Shown here: piece after piece, positions 53,490-61,382 of the stretch | Layout of the letters: each line of letters starts with the position of its first letter | How positions within the stretch are numbered: position 1 is the first letter of the stretch | Assembly: GCA_016930015.1 (NCBI GenBank) | Contig: JAFGHR010000010.1 | Span: forward strand, 17,137-81,136 | Length of the DNA stretch: 64,000 nt | Direction: 5' to 3' | From: Anaerolineae bacterium | Lineage (GTDB): Bacteria > Chloroflexota > Anaerolineae > Aggregatilineales > Aggregatilineaceae | Program-made: the position numbers and the translations under genes | The notes under the pieces: generated by a model | Database searches by the model: none | What the model saw: the letters and a program-made list of their open reading frames with translations, nothing else | What the model was told of the DNA's origin: nothing

Positions 53490-55226
53490 ATGACATCACA
53501 TTCCGGGCACGAACACCATCACCCGCTGATTCTGGCGCACGATCCCCTGACGATAAACACTGTAGAGCAGGTCGCACGGCACAACCGCGCCGTGAATCCC
53601 CTGCCGGACACCGCGCCGCCCGGCAGTGACCTGGCCGGACGCCTCGCGCGCGTGGATCGCAGCGCGGCATGGGTCCGGCAAGCCGTGGACGAGATCGAAA
53701 CCGCCGCCGCCGATGGACGCGATCCGCGTGTGATTTACGCGGTCAATACCGGGTTCGGGGATAACGCCGGGCGCGCCGTGTTTGCCGACAAAGCCGACAC
53801 GCAGCGCCTCAGCCGTAACCTGCTGCTGACGCACGCCGTCGCGGTGGGCGATCACCTGCCGCCGGACGTGGTGCGGGCGACCCTGTTGATCCGGGCGCAT
53901 ACGCTCGCCCAGGGTTACAGCGGCGTCCGGCGCGAGGTGATCAATACGCTGGTAGACATGCTCAACCGGGGGGTGCTGCCTGCTATGCCTGCCCAGGGAT
54001 CGCTGGGCGCGTCCGGTGATCTGGCTCCGCTGGCGCACCTGGCGCTGGTGATGAGCGCACCCGTTCCCGGCGAACAGCCGCATCCCGGCGCAAACGGTCA
54101 GGCGTACTGGCGCGGCGCGCTGGTCGATGGCGCGGCAGCCATGGCTGAGGCCGGGATTCCGCGCGTGGTGCTGGGCGCAAAAGAAGGTGTAGCGCTCATC
54201 AACGGCACGGCGGCCACGGCAGGGATCGCGGCGCTGGCGTGGGCTGACGCGTTCCGAACGCTGGCCGCGTCGGAGATCACGCTGGTGTTATCTATGGAAG
54301 CGCTGCGCGGCTTCCGGGATGCCTATTTGCCGCACCTGCACGCAGTGCGCGGTCACACCGGCCAGCAGCAGGTCGCGCAGTTCGTCTACCGCCTGCTGGA
54401 AGGCAGCGATCTGGTGCGCGGCGATGCCCACATCGACCTTGATTCGTCCGATGGCCCGCCGCAAGACCCGTACTGTCTGCGGGCGGCGCCGGTCGTGCTG
54501 GGCGCGGTGCTGGACACGGTGCGGTACGTCGAGGACGTGATCACACGCGAGATCAACGCCGTGACCGATAACCCACTGATCTTTGCCGATACGGACGGCC
54601 CGCTGTCGCTGCCGCGCGCCATCAAAGCGGTGTCCGGGGGCAATTTCCACGGCGCGCCGATCGGTTACGCGATGGATTTCCTCAAGATCACGATGGCCGA
54701 CCTGGCGAGTATATCCGAGCGGCGCACGTTCACGCTGACGGATGCTCGCCTTAACCGGGGCCTGCCCTCGTTTTTGATCGACGACCCGCCCGGCAAGGAC
54801 GGGATCAACAGCGGGCTGATGCTGGCGCAGTATACGGCGGCGTCCCTGGTCAGCGAGAGTAAAACGCTCGCACACCCGGCCAGCGTGGACAGCATCCCCA
54901 GCAGCGCCAACCGCGAAGATCACGTCAGCATGTGCACGACGGCGGCGCGATTGGCGGCGGCGGTCGTGGCGAATACACAGGTCGTGATCGCCATCGAACT
55001 GTTATGCGCGTTTCAGGCGCTCGCGCTGCGCCAGCGGCAGAATCCCGATGCCCGGTTAGGGCGGGGCGCACTGGCGGTCATGGATTTCTTGCGCACGGTT
55101 GAGATCGCGCCGGGGCACACGCTCGACATGCTGACGGAGGATGTCGCGCTGCAACCCTACCTGACCGCCATGATCGACATGGTGCGCCGAGGCGCCCTGC
55201 TGGACGTGGTACACGCGCTCATTTGA
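53490..55226 (+). CDS. Aromatic amino acid ammonia-lyase (HutH-like)
   Basis: A 578-residue MIO-type lyase, somewhat longer than the roughly 510 residues of HutH. The autocatalytic cofactor triad is A174-S175-G176 in GSLGASGDLAPL, and the catalytic tyrosine is Y83 in VIYAVNTGFG. Active-site blocks NAVTDNPLIF and IPSSANREDHVSMC are present. Histidine lyases usually have QEDHVSMG at the last block; here it is REDHVSMC, so the amino acid acted on (His, Tyr or Phe) is open. It is not beside other hut genes. Confidence 0.85.
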   Translation: MTSHSGHEHHHPLILAHDPLTINTVEQVARHNRAVNPLPDTAPPGSDLAGRLARVDRSAAWVRQAVDEIETAAADGRDPRVIYAVNTGFGDNAGRAVFADKADTQRLSRNLLLTHAVAVGDHLPPDVVRATLLIRAHTLAQGYSGVRREVINTLVDMLNRGVLPAMPAQGSLGASGDLAPLAHLALVMSAPVPGEQPHPGANGQAYWRGALVDGAAAMAEAGIPRVVLGAKEGVALINGTAATAGIAALAWADAFRTLAASEITLVLSMEALRGFRDAYLPHLHAVRGHTGQQQVAQFVYRLLEGSDLVRGDAHIDLDSSDGPPQDPYCLRAAPVVLGAVLDTVRYVEDVITREINAVTDNPLIFADTDGPLSLPRAIKAVSGGNFHGAPIGYAMDFLKITMADLASISERRTFTLTDARLNRGLPSFLIDDPPGKDGINSGLMLAQYTAASLVSESKTLAHPASVDSIPSSANREDHVSMCTTAARLAAAVVANTQVVIAIELLCAFQALALRQRQNPDARLGRGALAVMDFLRTVEIAPGHTLDMLTEDVALQPYLTAMIDMVRRGALLDVVHALI

Positions 55227-55252
55227 GCGTAGCGCTCGGATGAGCGTATAAT
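55223..55252 (+). promoter_or_regulatory. Candidate promoter of the RimJ-like gene
   Basis: TTGAGC (55223-55228) overlaps the lyase stop, with an 18-bp spacer and a perfect TATAAT (55247-55252). Confidence 0.5.
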
Positions 55253-55308
55253 GGACCGCTACGCACGCTGTGAGCGCGTCACAATCTTACGGATCGGAGA
55301 GCATACAC

Positions 55309-55884
55309 GTGAGCGAAAAATCACCCCCCATCCTGATTTCACTGCCGGATCAGATCGAAAGCGAGCGCCTGATCATACGCCCGCCGCGTGCCGGTGATGG
55401 CGACGAAGTCAATGCCGCGATTCACGAGTCCATGCCGGAGTTAAGGCCGTGGATGCCGTGGGCGCAGGTGACTCCCACGCCGGAAGAAACCGAAATCGTC
55501 ATGCGACAAAAAGCGGCGGAATGGCTGCTGCGCGAAGACCTGATGCTGACATTGTGGCGCAAAGACGATGGCGTTTTTGTCGGTGGGAGCGGCCTGCACC
55601 GCATCGATTGGTCCGTGCCGCGCGTGGAGATCGGCTATTGGGTGCGCACCAGTTTGTCTGGCTGCGGCTACATCACCGAGGCGGTGAACGCGATCACACG
55701 GTTTGCGTTGGAGTCGTTGGACGCCCAGCGCATTGAAATTCGCTGCGATGCCCGCAACATACGCAGCGCCGCCGTCGCCGAACGGGCCGGTTATACGCTG
55801 GAAGCCCGGCTGCACCATGACCGGCGCGACGTTGACGGCGCGTTGTGTGACACGCTGATTTATGTCATGTTCCCCGGTGAATGA
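55309..55884 (+). CDS. RimJ/RimL-type GNAT acetyltransferase
   Basis: A 191-residue GNAT of the ribosomal-protein-serine/alanine acetyltransferase group: ESERLIIRPPRAGDGDEV at the start, VEIGYWVRTSLSGCGYITEAVNAI (acetyl-CoA loop) and RIEIRCDARNIRSAAVAERAGY at the end. The GTG at 55309 follows GGAGAGC; GTG at 55270 has no such site. Confidence 0.85.
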   Translation: MSEKSPPILISLPDQIESERLIIRPPRAGDGDEVNAAIHESMPELRPWMPWAQVTPTPEETEIVMRQKAAEWLLREDLMLTLWRKDDGVFVGGSGLHRIDWSVPRVEIGYWVRTSLSGCGYITEAVNAITRFALESLDAQRIEIRCDARNIRSAAVAERAGYTLEARLHHDRRDVDGALCDTLIYVMFPGE

Positions 55885-55887
55885 TGC

Positions 55888-55916
55888 TTGGCAATGGCCG
55901 GAGATGTGTTTATACT
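55888..55916 (+). promoter_or_regulatory. Promoter of hisS leader
   Basis: TTGGCA (55888-55893), 17-bp spacer, TATACT (55911-55916). It predicts a leader of about 200 bases before hisS. Confidence 0.7.
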
Positions 55917-55944
55917 AGGACAATCGAATCAGGAGCAGGTTGTT

Positions 55945-55974
55945 ATGAAGCGCTGCCATCATTTTTCGGTATAA
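55945..55974 (+). CDS. Short leader peptide with tandem His codons
   Basis: ATG-AAG-CGC-TGC-CAT-CAT-TTT-TCG-GTA-TAA encodes MKRCHHFSV. It is preceded by AGGAGCAGG five bases before the ATG, and by a strong promoter. Two adjacent histidine codons directly upstream of histidyl-tRNA synthetase suggest a sensor of charged tRNA-His, though two codons is a weak signal compared with classical his leaders. Confidence 0.45.
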   Translation: MKRCHHFSV

Positions 55975-56006
55975 ACAAGGTGCGGTAACTCGACCAGGCG
56001 ATGTAA

Positions 56007-56037
56007 GCGTGGGCATCGAGCGCCACGCTTTTTTTAT
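56007..56037 (+). terminator. Terminator within hisS leader (attenuator candidate)
   Basis: AGCGTGG pairs with CCACGCT around a 10-base loop, then seven T, 85 bases before hisS. The loop includes CATCG, which can pair with an upstream CGATG as an alternative fold. A 16-bp direct repeat starting TCGACCAGGCGAT lies on both sides (about 55990 and 56045). Confidence 0.75.
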
Positions 56038-56121
56038 GCCTGTTCGACCAGGCGATTTAACACGCGGGGCACGCGCGCCCGTGCTCGCCCCGGTAGATAA
56101 TATACAAGTGGAGATAACCCT

Positions 56122-57465
56122 ATGGCCAAGATCGATACCCGGCTGCCTAAAGGTATGCGTGACTTTTTGCCGTCCGATATGCTCAAGCGGGATTACGTGT
56201 TCGGCGTGGTCCGGGACGTGTTCGAGACATTCGGCTTTGAGCCGATCGATACCCCGGTGCTCGAAATGCGCGACACGCTGTTGGGCAAATCCGGCGAAGA
56301 CGCCGACAAGCTGATCTATTACGCGCAGCATCCCGGCGGCAAGGAAGAACTCGCGCTGCGTTATGACCTGACCGTGCCGTTGAGCCGGTTTGTCGCCATG
56401 CACGAAAACGACCTGCTGATGCCCTTCCGGCGTTATCACATCGCGCCGGTATGGCGCGGCGACCGCCCACAGAAGGGCCGCTACCGCGAGTTTTACCAGT
56501 GTGACGCCGATATCGTCGGCATTCCCGACATGTCCGCCGACGCCGAGATCATCAGCGTGGTCGCGACGGCGCTCAAGCGACTGGGTTTTGCTGATTTCAC
56601 GGTCAAGGTGAACAACCGCAAAATCCTGACCGCTATCGGCATTTTTTCGGGCGTGCCGGATGCGCAGTTGGGCAGCCTGTATCGCAGCATCGATAAGCTG
56701 GACAAGATCGGATTGAACGGCGTGGTCAAAGACCTGCGCGACAACGGCCTGCCGGAAGACGTGGTTAACCGCATGGTGGGCCTGCTCGACCTGCGCGGCG
56801 AGAACGTGCCCAGCCTGGATATGCTGGCCCATTTGCGCGAACAGCTCGACGGGATCGGGCTGGGGCAGGAAGGCATTACCGAGCTGGAGCAGATGGTCGA
56901 ATTTATGGACGCGCTGGCCGTGCCGTCGGACAGCGTGGAAATCGACGTGGCGATGGTGCGCGGCCTGAGTTATTACACCGGCCCGGTGTTCGAAACCGTG
57001 ATCACCAAGCCGGATAACCTGGGGAGTGTGACCGGCGGCGGGCGCTACGACGAACTGATCGGCCTGTTCCGCAAGCAAAGTTTGCCCACGACCGGCACCA
57101 GCCTGGGCATTGAGCGCATAATCGACCTGCTGGACCTGCTCGACCTCTACCCGCCGGAACTCACCGGGACGGTAGTGCAGGTGCTCGTGACGGTGTTTGG
57201 CGCGGATACGCAGCGCGACTCCATGCGGCTGACCAGCGAACTCCGCGCGGCGGGCATCCACGCCGAAGCGATCATGCAGCTCCAAAAATCGCTCGGCAAG
57301 CAGGTGCAGTACGCGGATCGAAAAGGGGCGCGGGTGGTCGCGTTCCTCGGTCCGGACGAGATCGCCAGCGGCGTTGTCAAGTTCAAACGCCTGAGCGACG
57401 GCCAGGAAGTGACCGCTGCCCGTGATCGGGCGACGTTGGCTGTGCGCGATCTGCTGGCGGAGTAA
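56122..57465 (+). CDS. hisS: Histidyl-tRNA synthetase
   Basis: A 447-residue class II synthetase that charges tRNA-His. Motif 1 region LPKGMRDFLPSD, the histidine-binding RRYHIAPVWRGDRPQKGRYREF (motif 2, with a missing tail), GLSYYTGPVFE (histidine A motif) and motif 3 GTSLGIERI are present, with an anticodon-binding C-terminal domain. Expression may be controlled by the leader peptide and terminator upstream. It converges on the following minus gene six bases away. Confidence 0.96.
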   Translation: MAKIDTRLPKGMRDFLPSDMLKRDYVFGVVRDVFETFGFEPIDTPVLEMRDTLLGKSGEDADKLIYYAQHPGGKEELALRYDLTVPLSRFVAMHENDLLMPFRRYHIAPVWRGDRPQKGRYREFYQCDADIVGIPDMSADAEIISVVATALKRLGFADFTVKVNNRKILTAIGIFSGVPDAQLGSLYRSIDKLDKIGLNGVVKDLRDNGLPEDVVNRMVGLLDLRGENVPSLDMLAHLREQLDGIGLGQEGITELEQMVEFMDALAVPSDSVEIDVAMVRGLSYYTGPVFETVITKPDNLGSVTGGGRYDELIGLFRKQSLPTTGTSLGIERIIDLLDLLDLYPPELTGTVVQVLVTVFGADTQRDSMRLTSELRAAGIHAEAIMQLQKSLGKQVQYADRKGARVVAFLGPDEIASGVVKFKRLSDGQEVTAARDRATLAVRDLLAE

Positions 57466-57471
57466 ACCGGG

Positions 57472-58032
57472 TTAGCCCTGATCGTTCCCACGCTGGCGCA
57501 TGAGCCAGCCGGTAGGCAGGTCGATGTTGAAATACAGGGCGTGCTGCTGGCCGCTGGCCGGATCACGGGCTTGCAGCACGTCGTAGGCGTGACCCTGGTG
57601 TTGGCGCAGCGATTGGCTGTCCGGCACCAGGCGCATGATCCGCAGCAGCGTATATTCCTCGGCGATGCGGATCACGATAAACGCGGATTCAAAACGCCGC
57701 CCATCCCCCGTGCCGAAAATGGCATCGATCAGCCCTTTGGCAAACGCGCGGTGATAGGCGGCTTTTGCCGTGTTTTCCAGGCGCGTGTAGACATAATCCG
57801 CCGCCATGTGCGCCTCGATATCCAGGTAATTGTGTGCCAGCAGGGTATCGATCGCGTCCAGCGCGGCGTCCAGATCGCCGGTGTGCAGCGCGTTCTGAAG
57901 CGCGTCTACGCTGGCACGATCATCAGCATACGGCGCGTAGGCATCCGATCGGACGTAGGCCATGCGCAGCGCGTGGTAATCCGCCCCGACTGAGTTTCGC
58001 CGTGCGGCGTCTAACAGGTCCTGGTACGTCAT
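57472..58032 (-). CDS. Small protein of unknown function (DUF4919-like)
   Basis: 186 residues, no signal peptide or membrane segment. Helical N-terminal half (MTYQDLLDAARRNSVGADYHALRMAYV, here quoted in part by its TYQDLLDAARR start) with a VDALQNALHTGDLDAALDAI repeat-like helix pair, and a beta C-terminus ending in YFNIDLPTGW. It resembles DUF4919 proteins in length and start. The ATG at 58032 follows AGGAAG; a longer frame upstream reads across the divergent VapB gene and is not credible. Confidence 0.65.
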   Translation of the reverse strand: MTYQDLLDAARRNSVGADYHALRMAYVRSDAYAPYADDRASVDALQNALHTGDLDAALDAIDTLLAHNYLDIEAHMAADYVYTRLENTAKAAYHRAFAKGLIDAIFGTGDGRRFESAFIVIRIAEEYTLLRIMRLVPDSQSLRQHQGHAYDVLQARDPASGQQHALYFNIDLPTGWLMRQRGNDQG

Positions 58033-58117
58033 CGGGTGTACTCTTCCTGAAGCTATGACAACCGGGTATACTGTAGTCAAGCAAGCTTGGTTAGTCAAAG
58101 AGGTTGGCGAATTGTAA

Positions 58118-58339
58118 ATGGTAACACAGCGTGTTGGTGATATGACCGTGGACGAACTCAAAGCGATGATTGCCCGTATGATCGATGAGCAAATCAATCG
58201 CCGCGCGATCAGAAACGATGACCAGTCGTCGCATGATGTGCTGGCTGCCATGCGTGAAACGATTTTTGAGCCGTTGGTGGACGGACCATCGGCTGTCGAT
58301 ATGCTGCTTGAGGATCGCGCCCAGTGGAACAATGGGTAG
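58118..58339 (+). CDS. Putative VapB-type antitoxin
   Basis: 73 residues, helical and charged (VDELKAMIARMIDEQINRR), overlapping the PIN-domain gene by 16 bases. Length, order and overlap fit an antitoxin; the DNA-binding domain is not clearly recognisable. It may repress the shared promoter. Confidence 0.6.
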   Translation: MVTQRVGDMTVDELKAMIARMIDEQINRRAIRNDDQSSHDVLAAMRETIFEPLVDGPSAVDMLLEDRAQWNNG

Positions 58340-58764
58340 TTGACGCAAGCGTTCTGGTTCAAGCATTTGTGATTGATACAGACACACCGCGTGTTTTTTC
58401 CCTGCTGCATATGGCGGTATCTGAACAGGCTGCGGAATTATTTGTGCCTGAGTTTTGTCTGCTTGAATGCACAAACGTATTATGGAAACGTGCCCGTTTT
58501 GATGGTATGCCCACGGATAGAGTCAGGCAGAGTGCCGTGCATTTGATCAGTCTACCGTTGGTGCATCACCTCACAGCAGCGCTGCTGCCCAGGGCATTGA
58601 CGCTTGGCATTGAGCAACAGCTTGCTGTCTACGACTCTCCCTATATTGTACTGGCCGAGACGCTTCAGGCTCCCCTGATCACAGTTGACCAAAGGCAGCA
58701 AGAAGCTGCTTCTGCCAGGGGCATTGATCTCAAGCCTATCACCGATTTTCTACCCATTGAATAG
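58324..58764 (+). CDS. PIN-domain ribonuclease, VapC-like toxin
   Basis: 146 residues. The acidic PIN residues appear as WVVDASVLVQAF (first Asp), LLECTNVLWKRA (Glu), AVYDSPYIVLAE (Asp) and LITVDQRQ (Asp). VapC toxins cut tRNA or rRNA when released from VapB. The GTG start at 58324 lies inside the antitoxin gene. It is complete with all four acidic positions. Confidence 0.85.
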   Translation: MEQWVVDASVLVQAFVIDTDTPRVFSLLHMAVSEQAAELFVPEFCLLECTNVLWKRARFDGMPTDRVRQSAVHLISLPLVHHLTAALLPRALTLGIEQQLAVYDSPYIVLAETLQAPLITVDQRQQEAASARGIDLKPITDFLPIE

Positions 58765-58881
58765 TCGCCATTGCGCTTGACGTGCGATTCAACTTCTTGA
58801 TGAGCATATCTTGCCCGGCATCAGGCGCTGCATATGGCTCCTATGAATCGGCTAACAGATTGGTGCCAGTTCGCGCCCGAT

Positions 58882-58909
58882 TTTCCACGCTGCCGGGTCC
58901 GTGTATACT
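58882..58909 (+). promoter_or_regulatory. Promoter of the peroxiredoxin gene
   Basis: TTTCCA (58882-58887), 16-bp spacer and TATACT (58904-58909), 60 bases before the ATG. Confidence 0.5.
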
Positions 58910-58968
58910 GAGATTCAGAATACCGTGTTTTTGACCACACCGCGCTTTGATGCTTAAAGGAGATGCTT

Positions 58969-59682
58969 ATGACAGACGAATCAGTATCCTGTACCCAACC
59001 CGCGCGTGGACCCCTTGCCGGGCTGTCCGACGCACCTGTTCCCATCACCGATTCTACCGGCTCTGAGGAGGAAATCCGTATGATGGCACGTGTAGGTCAA
59101 CCCGCCCCCGATTTTGAGGCAACGGCGTTTGTCGATGGGGGCTTCAAAAATGTTAAGTTGTCGGATTTTTCCGGTCACTGGGTGTTGTTGTGTTTCTATC
59201 CGGGTGATTTTACCTTTGTCTGACCGACCGAACTAGCGGCAGTTGCCGCCAAATATGATGAACTCCAGGGGCTTGACGTGCACGTGTTATCCGTCAGCAC
59301 CGATAGTCGTTTTTCCCACAAGATTTGGCAAGCGGAAGAATTATCGAAAATGGTCCCCGGCGGCGTCCAGTGGCCGATGTTATCTGACGCTGGCGGACGA
59401 ATTGGCCGGATATACGGCGTGTATGATGAACAGGCCGGGGTGGATATCCGTGGCCGGTTCCTGATCGATCCCGACGGCGTGATTCAGGCCATGGAAGTCA
59501 TGACTCCCTCGGTTGGCCGTAACATCAACGAACTGCTCCGGCAGGTGAAAGCCTTCCAGCATGTCCGCGAAACGGGTGAAGTCATGCCGGCAGGCTGGGA
59601 ACCCGGCAAACCAACGCTAAAACCCAGCCCCAATCTTGTTGGCAAGGTGTGGGAAGTCTGGAAACCAGAAGGTATTTCTTAG
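58969..59682 (+). CDS. Peroxiredoxin with in-frame TGA at peroxidatic position (candidate selenoprotein)
   Basis: The frame runs through TGA at 59221-59223, giving residues ...[18 protein letters not shown]. In AhpC-type peroxiredoxins this position is the peroxidatic cysteine (FTFVCPTEL). Both flanks are intact in one frame: upstream [13 protein letters not shown] and downstream [42 protein letters not shown]. The usual resolving cysteine (EVCPAGW) is Met. Selenocysteine at 85 would make a PrxU reducing hydrogen peroxide. A hairpin GCGGC-agtt-GCCGC follows 17 bases after TGA, as a bacterial SECIS should. ATG 58969 has AAAGGAG; ATG 59080 with GAGGAGG is an alternative giving a family-typical start. 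A nonsense mutation is the rival explanation. Confidence 0.8.
59236..59249 (+). promoter_or_regulatory. Candidate bacterial SECIS hairpin
   Basis: GCGGC (59236-59240) and GCCGC (59245-59249) pair perfectly around loop AGTT. The loop begins 17 bases after the TGA, within the known range for SelB-recognised elements, and has G and U in the apical loop. Confidence 0.5.
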
Positions 59683-59725
59683 CGCACGTGGTCAGTTTTT
59701 ACATGGTATCGTGAACGAACAACGG

Positions 59726-59757
59726 CGGGCTGTCCGGCAGAGTGGGCAGCCCGTTTT
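59726..59757 (+). terminator. Intrinsic terminator after peroxiredoxin
   Basis: CGGGCTG pairs with CAGCCCG around a 14-base loop, followed by TTTT, 44 bases after the stop. Confidence 0.75.
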
Positions 59758-59852
59758 GTACACTGCGCAGCACAATACCCCCTCAAAAATCATTGCCGCC
59801 GGGATAACATTTGCGCTAAAGTCTGGACGTGCCATAGAGGGAGGACACGCGT

Positions 59853-61175
59853 ATGCCTCAATTTTTCCCCGAAGGTCTGGATATTCTTGCGCTGGTCGGC
59901 ATCATCATTTTGTTTGCTTTTTTGATGGGCCAGATATTCCGCCGGATCGGTATCCCGCAGGTGGTCGGGTTTATCGTAGCCGGGACACTGCTCGGACCAT
60001 CATTTTTGCATATCGTTCCCGGTGAGCTAACCGGTAACCTGACGTTCGTAACCGAGCTGGCGCTGGGCCTGATCGGGTTTGAGATGGGCGAACATCTGCG
60101 CTTTGATGAACTGCGCAAGCTGGGCCGCAGCATCATCATTATCGTGGTTTTGCAGGCCATTGGCGCGTTTGTGCTGGTCGCGAGCGGTGTGTATCTCGTC
60201 ACCGGGTCGCTGCCCACGGCGCTGATCTTTGGCGCGATTGCGATGGCGACCGCCCCGGCAGCCACCGTGGATGTGCTGACCGAATACGGCGCTGAAGGAC
60301 CCATGACGACCAGCCTGTTGGCCGTCATCGGCATTGACGACGCGCTGACACTGCTCGTGTTCAGCATCACGGCGGCGATGGCCGAACCGCTGCTGAGCAA
60401 CGGCGGCAGTTCATTATCGGACGTGCTGACCGGCGGCGGCGATATCTCGCTGGTCGAGATGATCGAAATCCCCGTGTTTGAGATCGGCGGTTCGATCCTG
60501 GTTGGTATCCTCTTCGGGTTCCTGCTGACGCGTATCATGTGCCATATCCGCAGCCATCACGCGCCGGAACGCCGCCAGCATGACGCGATGGCCGTTTCGA
60601 TCGCCGTGATTTTCATTGCGACCGGCCTGTCTCGCAGCATGGACCTGTCGTTGATCCTGACAACGATGGTCATGGGTATTGTGGTTGTCAACCGCACGCC
60701 GCGCAACGGCGAATATATCCGTTTTACCATCGAGCAAGCCGGGCCGGTGGTCTACGTGTTGTTCTTTGCGCTGGTCGGGGCAGGGCTGGACCTTGGCACG
60801 CTGCCAGCAATTGGCACTCTGGGACTGGCTTATATGATCCTGCGTATCGTCGGAAAATACTCTGGCGCGTGGCTCGGTGGTTACGTGGCGGGTACCGATC
60901 CCACAGTGCGCGATAACCTGGGGCTGGCGCTGCTGTCACAGGCGGGCGTGGCGATCGGGCTGGCGCTGTCGGTTGAAACGCGCTTTCAGGATTTTGGCCC
61001 GGAGGGCGAGCAACTGGTTGACCGCGTTGTGAACGTGGTGACCGCCACGACATTTGTGGTGCAGATCATTGGGCCGCTGCTGGTCAAGGTGGCGATCACG
61101 CGGGCAGGCGAGATCGGGAAAGCCAGGCCAGGCCCGCCGTTGGTCGAAGCCGGATTTGCAGAAGCCGAAACCTGA
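59853..61175 (+). CDS. Cation:proton antiporter (CPA2/Kef-like)
   Basis: A 440-residue membrane protein with about twelve helices and no C-terminal TrkA domain. The N-terminal RIGIPQVVGFIVAGTLLGPS is characteristic, and the GIDDALTLLVFS segment supplies the ion-binding Asp-Asp region. It exchanges Na+ or K+ for H+. It has a terminator of its own and is not linked to the neighbours. Confidence 0.88.
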   Translation: MPQFFPEGLDILALVGIIILFAFLMGQIFRRIGIPQVVGFIVAGTLLGPSFLHIVPGELTGNLTFVTELALGLIGFEMGEHLRFDELRKLGRSIIIIVVLQAIGAFVLVASGVYLVTGSLPTALIFGAIAMATAPAATVDVLTEYGAEGPMTTSLLAVIGIDDALTLLVFSITAAMAEPLLSNGGSSLSDVLTGGGDISLVEMIEIPVFEIGGSILVGILFGFLLTRIMCHIRSHHAPERRQHDAMAVSIAVIFIATGLSRSMDLSLILTTMVMGIVVVNRTPRNGEYIRFTIEQAGPVVYVLFFALVGAGLDLGTLPAIGTLGLAYMILRIVGKYSGAWLGGYVAGTDPTVRDNLGLALLSQAGVAIGLALSVETRFQDFGPEGEQLVDRVVNVVTATTFVVQIIGPLLVKVAITRAGEIGKARPGPPLVEAGFAEAET

Positions 61176-61216
61176 TCGGGGTGCCTCCCCGCCATTCCAT
61201 ATCAGGGCATATCGTG

Positions 61217-61248
61217 CAGGCCGGAAAAACCAATCCGGCCTGTTTTTT
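61217..61248 (+). terminator. Intrinsic terminator after antiporter
   Basis: CAGGCCGG and CCGGCCTG pair perfectly around a 10-base loop, followed by six T. Confidence 0.92.
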
Positions 61249-61382
61249 GCGTACCGGTCAAGATGTGGGTAAGCATCGCTGCTGCCGTGTCGCGGCTGAT
61301 GGACTGACACGGTAATAGAACGCAGATGGTATAATAACCGTGCGCCGCACTAAGGCGGCATCACATGTCGAGATGATAACTT

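Noticed and set aside
55886..56121. T-box riboswitch before hisS
   Set aside because: No AGGGTGGNACCGCG-type T-box sequence or stem I specifier loop could be seen; the leader peptide model fits better.
57472..58410. Full 312-residue minus-strand frame
   Set aside because: Only the part from the ATG at 58032 has plausible protein character. The upstream extension runs antisense to the VapB-like gene and reads as low-quality Ser/Arg sequence.
59221..59223. Reading the peroxiredoxin as two separate genes split by a stop
   Set aside because: Each half lacks an essential part of the fold, no ribosome site precedes the second half, and the stop falls exactly on the catalytic position.
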